A stretch of DNA of 64,000 bases from Blasia pusilla. Lineage: Eukaryota > Marchantiophyta > Marchantiopsida > Blasiales. Every line of letters begins with the position of its first letter. Within the stretch, counting starts at the first letter, position 1. Shown one piece after another: positions 16,373 to 25,819 of this stretch. The DNA is taken from contig CM114273.1 in NCBI GenBank assembly GCA_050084515.1, forward strand, positions 28,024,001 to 28,088,000, read 5' to 3'. The notes beneath the pieces were generated by a model. That model was given only the letters and a program-made list of their open reading frames with translations, was not told where the DNA came from and did no database searches. The position numbers and the translations under genes are program-made.

Positions 16373-16580
16373 AAGTTCGTCCTTAGGACGAACTTGGACG
16401 GACAAGTCCAGACATGTCAATGGACATGAATGAGAAGAGGTGGGGCCTATAATTATAACTTATGATGGAACATAGGGCAACGACAAGTGGGGCACCGAGG
16501 GGGAAGAGAATAGAGGTGGAGAATGTAGACCCTTACAACATGAGAGGTGTGTTCCATATGAGTACTCACAAAATTCAGAC
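16373..16580 (+). mobile_element. MITE-like element, copy 1, with palindromic end
   Basis: The left end is an 11-bp inverted repeat around a one-base centre (aagttcgtcct / aggacgaactt, 16373-16395), followed by ggacaagtccagacatg. The same sequence recurs in inverted orientation at 48780-49050, where the reverse complement reads gttcttaggacgg and then gacaagtctagacatg. The interior also matches: ctccacctc(t/c)a, cttccccct and ccatcat on the other strand. A short AT-moderate element with palindromic end and no ORF fits a non-autonomous DNA transposon. The superfamily is unknown, as target duplications were not identified. Confidence 0.55.
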
Positions 16581-16859
16581 CTATAAATGAATTCAAGGCA
16601 GAACAAGAAGATGCAAAAGCACAATGCAAATTCAATACAAATCAAAACGGAGATTGAGGAAGCCATTAGTGTTGGAAACGGATTATCGTCAATCTACACG
16701 CATGGCGGTGCACCAAATCAATGTCAGAGCTGCCATATTTTTTACACGAGAGAAGTGTTAAGGCTCACACGAAGATGCAAAGTGTAATACTTACATTGGG
16801 AGACTTAAGATCGTCATCGGACGGTGTCAACGTACACACATCACATGTTTTGACACCCG
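16581..16859. other. Intergenic spacer
   Basis: Short spacer between the MITE-like repeat and the retroelement 3' end. No supported gene. Confidence 0.4.
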
Positions 16860-17465
16860 GAAGCTTGCAGTGAGCTTCAACCCCTGCGAAAAGAGGGACC
16901 TGGTTACGACCCCGACATATAGAGGTTGTGCGAGCTCAAGTGGAGGCACAAGGGAGATTGCTACAAGGAGCAGCAATGGCGGTGGTGACGGCGAAGAAGA
17001 ACCATATCTATAGTTGACTTCACGATGGACATCGGTTCATCCCTCTAGCCATAGAGATGTATGGGGCTATGGGGGTGAGGTTTGACCCGCTCCTTACGGA
17101 CTGCCCTCATTATCTCCAGTCGAGAAATGGATTGTTCTTAACTATTGCAATTCTTTATCGTAGGCAACAGGTCTCCATAGCTTTGCAACGTGCCCAAGCT
17201 AATGAGCTTTTACGGCGGATTTAAACTATGGGAGACTCTTGTGCTCGAGGTGTTGTTGATAAGGTACTTCCTATGGGTTTTCTATCGCCCATTATCAATG
17301 GCAGGGTTGGGTAGTTTTTTTAGAGAATCGGTATATTTCCGGTCTACAAAAGCCACGACGATATGTTTTGAAAATTTTCCAATCCCGGCCAGCTATTTTG
17401 ACACTAATACAAAGGAGACCATGTAAATTCCGTTGGTTTCTAGCGAGTATTTGAAAAACTGAAAC
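16860..17465 (+). mobile_element. 3' end of a non-LTR retroelement (C-terminal ORF plus 3' UTR)
   Basis: The plus strand encodes, with one stop, GAAMAVVTAKKNHIYS and then HRFIPLAIEMYG, VRFDPLLTDC, and RRQQVSIALQRAQANELLRR, followed by TAA near 17221. The same ending (VVEVFGHLH, TYFRQRISVALQLAQAL) closes the reverse-transcriptase relic at 59515-61380, and a further copy lies at 47430-48218. The region after the stop (17310-17465: tatatttccggtct, actaatacaaagagacc-like) is shared with 40240-40415, so it is the 3' untranslated tail of the family. The copy is 5'-truncated, as is usual for LINE-type insertions. Confidence 0.6.
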
Positions 17466-18852
17466 GGAAATTCCCAAATTCAACCGGTTCTCCCCGTTCA
17501 TCGTGCAGTGGTAACCATTTAACTCCCACACGTGTTTGGTGGAAGGTGTGATGTGGGTTAGCTAGACCCGACGAGTCGGTAGCTTTCTCACTTTCCCGGT
17601 CGAAGCAGCCAGATAGATCCTCCCTTGGGCGACTCCACGGGGACTCTACTACGCCACTTTCACGAGAACGCCTGTTTGTCCGATCTCTCACGAAGTCCGG
17701 ACGTCCCGGGACTTTGTGGTTAATTTACCGAACCGGTAGGTTGGTAGGTAGGTAGTTGAGGTCTGGTGCTTGCGGCCGTCGTCTGGAGGTCTGACACTCG
17801 GAGCTGACCAAACGGTCCTACGTTTAGGAGGAGCGCCACCTAAACGACAGAGAGAAGGACACGCACTGCAGTAGGGTCGTACGAGGTGCATAGCTACGTC
17901 AAGCTCCGGAGTCCGGAGGGAGGGAATCGGCTGCTCGAGCTGGCATGCCGTGCGACTCCAGGAGGACAGCTGTAACCGCGAGCATTGCTCCTCTTTCAGC
18001 TGCTCGTCCTGTGGGTGGAGCCCTCCCTCCGTCTCGCCCTCGATCATGGGCTGCGCTGCCTCCGTCCCAATCGGACCTGCTCTCGAGTAGATCACCTCTT
18101 TTCAGTACCAGTCAGTGACTCAATCCGCAACGCTCATTCCATCGCCCTCTCTCTCTCGCTCGAGCTAGACGGACTCCCGACCATCGCCACCCTCTTCAGC
18201 CCGAGCTTCCTAGCGCAAATTCGCGCTAGCGCATAGCTGCTCAGAGCGTCAGCGCGCCAGTGTGTCAGGCTCGCAAGTACCACGGTACCACCCAATTCCG
18301 CCTGACGACTAGTCGTGCGGTTGCGTTGTTGTTGCGAGCGAACTCCCTCAACTCGGAGATCTGCTGGGATTCGTCGCCCTCCGGCGCTCTTTGAACACCG
18401 TCTCTCTTTCTCTCTCGCTCTCTCTGTCGCTCGCTCGCTCGCTCGCACGGACTGACTGAGTGACTGACTCTGTGCGTAGGCGTCAGCATCGCGGTTGTGT
18501 AGACGACGGTCGCGGCGAGCGAGTACGTGTGACGAGGCGGACAGAAGAGAAGGACGGGAAGGGAAGGGAAGGGACGGGACGACACGGGAGAGGACGGGAG
18601 AGGACGGGGAGGGCTGGAATCGAAGATTAAGGGGGGCGCGCGCGGGTTGCGAAAACGGAGAGGAGGAAGAGTGGTCCGTCGGGGTCGGGCAGGGAGGAGA
18701 GGGGAGGAGTAGACGAAGAGAGGGTGATAACGACCGCAAGGCTGGCGACTCCGGCGCACCCCCCGTGGCAGTTCGTACTCTCTACGGAGAGTCATTTAAA
18801 GCCTATAAGGTCGAAGAAGGACCGGAAGAAGGAGTTCAAAACGCAGCAGCAA
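17466..18852 (+). promoter_or_regulatory. GC-rich promoter / 5' leader of the 18.85-kb gene
   Basis: The sequence changes abruptly from AT-rich to CpG-rich, with CT-rich runs and a (TCGC)5 tract at 18427-18446 flanked by actgactgag-type words. This is typical of plant promoters and 5' leaders. No TATA box was pinned down. A minus-strand frame of 201 codons (18134-18739) is low-complexity and is taken as a shadow. The reading frame of the downstream gene is open above its first ATG back to a GTG, but has no in-frame ATG there. Confidence 0.45.
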
Positions 18853-20666
18853 ATGATGTCGTCCAAGGAGGCACCGTACGCGACGATGCACGACTTGCCC
18901 ACATTCCAGGAGAGGGAGAAGGTGGGATCAGCGCCGTGGGAGAAGGACCAGCGCCCAGCGCCCAGCAGCCGAGGTCCGCACTTCGAGCCGTGCTTCTACC
19001 CGTCGTCGCAAACTGCCCCGTTCGCGACCAACGACAATCTGCCCATTCCTCGCCAGGTACAGGTGCTGATCTCACTCTGTCTCTCTCCTGCCTTTCTGGA
19101 CGATCGATTTGTCGAGGCGATTCCGAGTTTTTTTTTTTCGTTGCTGCTCCGAATGTCGTTGGTAGTCGATCGGTGGAGAAATTTGATTTCTGCTCTCACT
19201 GAGGCCGGCCTTTCCGATCAATTCGTCAGTCATTTGGCATGTCCGATCATGTGAATTTGTCCGTCAATTTGCATTGCTGGCCTCTCCCTCTCTCTCTCTG
19301 TCACATCTCATCTCATGTTGAGTCAATTGTACGGTGATCTGGATCAGGAGCTGCTCTACGTCCTTCCTCTTTATTTCCCTTCTTTCCGATCAATTCGCCG
19401 AGTCCATATGTTGGGTGCTCCGACTGAGAAGATGCTCTAGAGAAAATTGTGCTTGATTAAATGTCGGCCAGCACGGGATCTCCCGTGCGCCCGATTTCTG
19501 CGCTGTGGATTTTACGTGTGGTGTGTGCATCTTCAGAATGTGACGGAGAGGGAGATCAGAGAGGGAGGTGGGTAGGCTGATCCACGGCATCGAGCGAAGA
19601 TTGGAACCCGATGAGCTATTCTGAGAGGCGGAGAGGATCCCCGGGTGGTCCAAGACATAATTATTAGTCTTTCTACGTTACGGAAAAAACTGCCTGCAGC
19701 CACCATTCATCGAGAAGAATTGAATTGCATGGCCTGTGCGTTCGAGTCTTCTCTCTACAGTACCCTTGGGTCAGAATAGCCCGCTCAGGATTTGAGATGC
19801 GGAGGGACTTCTCTTTCACGTATCTACCTTGCATTTAGATTTGAATTTCCCACTGACAGCCACTTCTAACGACCGAATTACAAGCTTGAGATGAAAACAG
19901 AGTCGGTGCGGTACGAAGATCAAAAGCCCGACTCCCTAGAACTCCGTAGGTGCTGTAGGACTAGCATGGAACTGTAGATGACGCGACAGAACCTCCCGAG
20001 ATGGAGAACCGAGGCCCTCTCCTGTGCTCTCGTCTTGCGTGGTACAGCGAGCGTACAACCTTCTGATCTACAGATTGGAAACCACAGCAAATTATGGGAG
20101 GAGAGTTTGGAAAATCTCAGAAGATCTGGGCGTTGATCAATGCATTCAGCGGTGTAGAGAATTTGATAGAGCATGTGACTATCAAATTATGCACTGCGCG
20201 TGTTCAGCTTCTTGTGGGTCGTTGGTTTGGCGAGGATTGCTTTTGACGGCGGCCGCAGCAGTTGCAACCGCCACTTTCGCAAGTAAACCCTTTGGTTGCA
20301 TTCATCTGTGGGTACTCACTCAAATCTGTGGCGTCTGTCTTTCAGAATAGGAAGATGGTGACCACTTTCACTGATTCAGGGAACACCTGTGCTGAATCAC
20401 AGAGCAGGAAGATGGTAACGAGCGCGCCATGGGATCGAGATGAAAGCCATCACTCCGCCAAGGTAAACTGGCTGTGGGCAGTTTGGATTCTAGACAGTCG
20501 GTGGATTTTACGATGTCATTACAACACGACTCTACCGCTGGTACCAAATGTTGGGACTGATAATTTGGCTTGATTTCTCGTGTGTCGTTCGTCTTATCAG
20601 CAGATCCGAAGTCCAAACAACGCCAGAAGTGCGCCTTTTGCAACGGAGACCAACAACAACAAATGA
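18853..20666 (+). CDS. Small Ser/Pro/Thr-rich repeat protein, 3 exons (about 128 aa), unrecognised
   Basis: Exons 18853-19056, 20346-20462 and 20601-20666 join in phase 0 at clean borders (CAG|GTACAG, TTTCAG|AAT, AAG|GTAAAC, ATCAG|CAG) and end in TGA. The start is the first ATG in frame (MMSSKEAP); translation further upstream would need a non-ATG start or another exon. The product is short, hydrophilic and built on two recurring motifs: AP(Y/F)AT at residues about 8, 54 and 117 (APYATMHDLP, APFATNDNLP, APFATETNNN) and SAPW(E/D)(K/R)D twice, once in exon 1 and once in exon 2. RKMVT is also doubled in exon 2. There is no signal peptide, membrane segment or enzyme motif. Motifs that repeat across separately spliced exons argue that this is a real protein, probably disordered. 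Function is unknown. The third exon has a CAGCAG acceptor, so isoforms with and without one Gln are possible. Confidence 0.6.
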
Positions 20667-21014
20667 CTTTGCGGTGCGTGATTCGTAGTCGTGTACATCG
20701 CACCCACCGTGGCACCTGACCTTGCCCGCCTCATTCTTCCTCTCATCCTCCTCCTGCTGTGCACACGTCTGCTGCAAATGCAACTCATGAAGTTGTGCAT
20801 TCCGAACATAGCCACCGCGCCTGGCTGGACGGTGTAGAGAGAGAAAGAGAGAATTCCCGGCCATAGACGTCGCTGCCTCGTGTTGGGCCGAGGTAGAGAA
20901 TGGGATAGGAGAATGGGATAGGTGGTAGAGAGTGAACTCATAAAGCAGTGCCTTTCGTAGCCTTGCTGTGACCATAGACCCGCCTACGCCTGGCTGGATG
21001 GTGCTCGAAGCATG

Positions 21015-21049
<35 letters not shown>

Positions 21050-21399
21050 ACTGTAATGATTAAGTGGGATAGGTGCGAGAGATTGAAGTCATAAAGTAAA
21101 CCATGTACGACCTTTTGGACGGTGCTAGAGATGAGATAGGGAGATGGAGACAGGAGACAGGAGGAACTTTCTCACTTCCACCTCACAATATTTAGACTCC
21201 AGTAAGTCCTGTGCTCACTCACTGCCCCATGTTGCGGTGAAGGTGCAAAGATTGAGCTGTGCTTGAACCTCGAAAAAGGACAGTTCAAAAATATGTAAGG
21301 AGTACGAGTAGCTAGGAGATTGCAACACTTACTATATGGTATACATTCAACAACACGAATAGCACGCGACATTGTATGCAATTTGGATCATTCATTCAT
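20667..21399. other. Intergenic DNA with (AG)13
   Basis: No supported gene. A 26-base AG run lies at 21019-21044. The block ggctggacggtg...agagaga occurs twice (about 20822-20850 and 20991-21044), suggesting a local duplication. The stretch could hold the 3' part of the minus-strand gene candidate just above it. Confidence 0.4.
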
Positions 21400-22964
21400 A
21401 CGTGGTGGGATCTGATGGATTGTAGGCCGGCGATGGATGGACTCCAGAAAATGTACGAACGTCCCACCGAAGTAGACGAGGTTGAATTCGAAGTAGAGAG
21501 ACGGAGAAGACGATGACGAAGACGATGATCGTACGGGAATAAGATCGAGTTTACTGTTCTGTATACCAAGAGCCAATCGATTCGTTTGTTGTTTGAACTA
21601 CGGTAGGAATACAGGCCACCCTGTATATGCTCTATGAGGATTGCCACAACGAAAAAGATTAATTTCTTACACTTAGAAAGGTGAGGTGTGTTCTATAACT
21701 AATCAGTGAATAAAAAATACTTACTAGGCTTTTTCTGTTACCTTGAAGTTTCGATGCTCTTGAATGCCACCATCTCATTACTCTTGGACCTGGCCTCAAA
21801 ATGAAACATCATGTCTATGTCAATGGAGGGCGTGTGCCCCAACGATTCCTTTCTCCCATTCAATGAGCATCGGATGAAATGATAACATTCCCATCGGAAC
21901 ATTTGGAATAAATTTGTCGCGAGTGCCTTCATTTTGACTCCAGCTCTCAAATTCCACGCAGACATTCGGAGAACTCCTCACCGTCCAATTCTCTCCCTGA
22001 TTTGACAGTATTTGTTTATTCATATTTAGGAAGCTTAAGGTGAAGTTCGCATTTGGGGTAAATTCCCACAACCTTCTACTTCGCAAACGACCCGGAGCTC
22101 GGCGAATTTGCAGTCATGGCTCAAGGTGGACTCTGGGGAAACTGTTTCCACTCTCCAAGACTCCGCGACAAGGCTTGGGTGCGCGAACGTGACCTCCTCC
22201 GCTTGCCACTCCGCGATTCACTCGACAGTCTACATACTGTAGCCAACCTTCACGTGTTGCTCCCACGACTCGGATTTCTGGAAACGACTGGAAACTCCTC
22301 AGCACGTCCACCATCGCCACTGTTCTCGTTGGATTTCCTGTGTGGATTGCGGCGGACTGTCCCAACTCCTGGAAGTCGTAAAGCACACGATATGGGGTGC
22401 AACTAACGGAGTGTGCGGCGACGCCTTCTATCCTCGAGGGTCCAGAGAGACGAGAATAGCCAACCGAAGAGAAGAAGATAAATGCATGATTGAAAACCCA
22501 AAAGAGACTCAAAATATCCAGAGGCCGCCAGTACCGGCCCTGAAAAGGAAGAAGATAGCATTCCCCCTGTCGACAAGCGAAGTGGGAACTGGATCATGCC
22601 CGGCTCCGCGAGATGAGTTCGGATCGATAGTGTTGCAATAATACACTCCCGAAATATCCTCCCAGTGGGTCCCATCCCACATGTCCACCGGCAATTCTTC
22701 ACACTTGGAAGCTCGCACTCGGGCCTCGTCCCCTGTCTCTTCCGCCGCTTCGCTTCGAAATACGAACGGAACAATTGCAAGCGGAGCAAGGAGCACCCCC
22801 GCGACAAACAGACAGCAATACCACCAACGCCTCGTCGAAACCGCCGCACTCACCCACGAGTTCACGACCGACTCCCGGGACGACAGGGAGGAAGTCTCTC
22901 TGGCACGAGGATGGAACGGAGAAGCATGTCGAGGACGCTGTTCCGAAACTGCAGCAGTATCCAC
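21400..22964 (-). CDS. Unrecognised minus-strand gene candidate with N-terminal membrane anchor
   Basis: From ATG 22964 the minus strand encodes about 45 polar residues, then a strong hydrophobic segment (WWYCCLFVAGVLLAPLAIVP, about residues 47-66) flanked by arginines, then a luminal-looking domain with CEELPVDMWDGTHWED and YYCNTID. Further protein-like stretches in line on the same strand are CTPYRVLYDFQELGQS and TVAMVDVLRSFQSFPE (about 22430-22285), ending at a good donor (ACA|GTATGT). Next come NANFTLSFLNMNKQILSN and VCVEFESWSQNEG (about 22060-21850). In a shifted frame follows MMFHFEARSKSNEMVAF, ending at AAG|GTAACA near 21737. A last stretch reads LYFEFNLVYFGGTFVHFLES near 21490. I could not fix all exon borders, and one frame change may be an indel, so the gene could be intact or decaying. 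A type II membrane protein is suggested. I do not recognise the family. Confidence 0.35.
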
Positions 22965-23480
22965 CCACGCAGACCGTGGTCATTCCATTCCACCGCTTCT
23001 CTCGCTCGCTCGCTCGCTCGCTCGCTGGTACAGTACTACAAACACGTGTGCTGTGGCAGGATCTTCTCACAGGGGATTTGGGAAATCATTAAACTTTACG
23101 ACACAACAGTATGGCAGACCCGATCGCTCGATCTGGGACGTCGCTTAGGTTACTCGTCATCATCCGGCCCCCCCCCTCCGCAGTCAGCCGCGCTGGACGG
23201 ACCGATCACCGATGCCCTGAGCTGCGAGCAAGGCTCTCTTCTGACACCTTTGCTTCCAATTGGAGGGCTTGTCACATCTGCTGCTCATGGGCCCATCTCG
23301 TCCGTCCCTCGGGCTCCCATGCAATCGATCGCTTCTCACGGCGAAGAGTTCGCGAGCCTCTGCGTCCTCTCGCCACGTTGCGACCCGCTTCCCGATCACC
23401 CCAACCGGCCGCCTTTCCCGACCAGCTTTAGCTCCGACTGCAGCTCTCGCTCAGCGAGCAACTACAGCGACTTTAGGGTA
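22965..23480 (-). promoter_or_regulatory. GC-rich upstream region with CTCG repeat
   Basis: This region is CpG-rich, with about six CTCG tetranucleotides at 23001-23026, just upstream of the minus-strand ATG at 22964. It resembles the upstream region of the 18.85-kb gene, which carries the same kind of TCGC tract. A 272-codon plus-strand frame (22665-23483) crosses both this region and the minus-strand exon and is considered antisense. Confidence 0.35.
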
Positions 23481-25819
23481 TGAGACCCCCCATACAGTTC
23501 TTGCAGCATGTTACGAGAGGGTTTAGGGCGTCACGAAGCAAGGATTTTGGGAGTTGCCAACTGGATCGAGAGCCTTTCGGGCCATGCTTGGCGCTTTTCA
23601 CTTGGAATGGATGGCATCAAAGAGTCTCACATCAATAAACTACTCTTGTTAGAGTATAGTCCAAACGGACCTTCGTTGATAAGAGAAAGTCGTTTTATTT
23701 TGATTTTCTACTTGTCCCTGCGTGATATTCTTCTCTATACTTGAGGTGCTTTCACGTTGATGGGTGAGAGAGTTTCCGGCCTAATGATGTGGGAAGATTC
23801 CCTCCTTTTATTCAGTTTTCCTTTATACCTGCCAACCTTGGCCCTTACTAGTCTAAGCTAAACGTGAGGTAGTGGAATAGAAAAAGGAAGAAGATAGTTC
23901 AAAGAATTTAACATGACACAATAGGTGGGGGTCATAGTAATAGTTGGGGCGGTGATCATGAAACTCCAAGATAAAAGGAAGATTTCTTACTCAAATGGGG
24001 GCTACCTAAATACCTCTCTTACTATCAACTAGCATATCTCTAGCATGTCATGCACATGATGAATTACTTTTAGTATTGGGACCTTCCAACCTCTAATTTT
24101 CAACGCCCGTTAAGGAAAATAAACTATTGTATAGAATTCGAGGAAAAAACCCATCAGGAAAAGAAAATCCATTATCCAACCTGATCCACTCCCTTACCAT
24201 AGTTTTGTGACAACCATGCCATGCTGATTTCCCCATGCATCTATTTCAAATCCATGTTTCACTCATTCAAAATGGATTGCCATGTTTCTAAGCAATGTTT
24301 CTGCTTCTTTCCAATTACACTAGTGTTTGCGCTCCTCAGCCCCTCTATGTCCATTATGTGACTCTTTCTCCCATTTGGGAGATCAGATCTCGACCTCATC
24401 CTCTTATGTAGATTTGGAGAATGTTTTCCTGACCTCTTTGTTGGTGTTTGTGATCATGGAGGTATGTAGCACGAGGAAAAGTTTATTTCTTTGTTTCTTT
24501 CTTCTCTTTTTTCTTCTGAAGAGTAACAAAAATGTTTTGGAAGCCTTTCTACAATTGGAAGCTAGATAGAGTTAAACATGAGTCACATGCTAACGCAAAT
24601 ACTAGTATGATTTCTTGCATTTCATAGCATTAGAAGAATGGAGAGATGTTTACACATAAACGTGCATCCCTCGCACGTTTACTTGTCTCGAACAACATAA
24701 CATGCACCTAAGTGGAAGTTTTGATACTAACATACACTTGGCAAGAGAAATGACTTTGAAATAGACTTCTTAGATTTTACTGATTTTTATAGGGTGTGGA
24801 AAAAATTATCCGGAGTCAAAATTAAGGTCGTAAGGGCCCATTCCATCGCACATGATCAACCATCCTCGCAATGGTGGTTAATTTTGCGATGGAGAGGACA
24901 CTCGCACTGCAAGAACGACAACATATTAAAAAAAAATTTGTTTATATCACTGTTAGAAAGTGCCCTTTCATTTTACGAACACTTTTTTCTTTCCAATTTT
25001 CTACCAATAAAATCATTCACTTTTTGAACTCGGATGATGGCTTCAACAATTTGAGAGTTTGAAAGTTAATTATGGGAAATAATTAAAACCCTTTAATAAT
25101 TATTTACGTGTTGGATAATTCTTGCACCCAAAAGTTTATCATACCTGGATTGCGAGGACGCTACACCCATGGGATCCACCCTAACATCCACATATACTCG
25201 ACATCATTCCCACATTCAGTATTTGTACTCATACCCACTCAGCAGTATTTTCCTGCAATTGCGAGGGGGTCGAAAAAGATGGCACAATGTTAACCTCGGA
25301 AGATTTTGTACATGGCGGACAGAACGAGAGTGGAATGAAATGGTGCGTATCATGGAATGACAGATGACTTACTTCTAAGGTCTAAACACAAGACGTGAGC
25401 ACTAAGCGACGACCAGGTTAAGGTGTGATTCCGAACCTAGACAGCACCATACCATGAGAATAAGCATAAGCACATACTCGAAAACACACTCGCCTCTCCA
25501 GTGGGAGGAAATCCATGTCTACGAGCATTGCTCTCCTGATTACAGCTTCTCAAAAAAAGCCTCATTTGGAGCATAACACTGATCATTCTCAAACGTCACA
25601 GACGTAGAGCAGAAACGCCAGAAGATGTCGATGGAGACATGCCCGGAACTCGCGGCGGCCTCTCGCACATAAAAGTGGGAGAGGGAGACGTGCATGGAAG
25701 ATGGATAGATTTCTTTGAAGCCGGACTCGAATTATCAAAATGAGTGAAGCTCCATCAGATCCCGTGCATGCATTCCTGCCTGCCTGCGAGGAAGCAAGCT
25801 TGAGGATGGTGGTGGCAAA
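23481..25819. other. Intergenic DNA, includes 3' flank of the starch synthase gene
   Basis: AT-rich with no supported gene. The part near 25.4-25.8 kb probably contains the 3' untranslated region of the minus-strand starch synthase gene, but no clear poly(A) signal could be chosen. Confidence 0.45.

Noticed and set aside
18134-18739. Minus-strand frame of 201 codons, Ser/Pro/Arg-rich.
   Set aside because: It lies over the CpG- and CT-rich leader of the plus-strand gene at 18853 and is low-complexity, with no recognisable motif or splice support.
22665-23483. Plus-strand frame of 272 codons, the longest in the window.
   Set aside because: It is antisense to the exon with a clear membrane anchor and to the CTCG-rich upstream region. 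Composition is that of GC-rich non-coding sequence, with Ser-Leu-Ala-Arg runs coming from the CTCG repeat.
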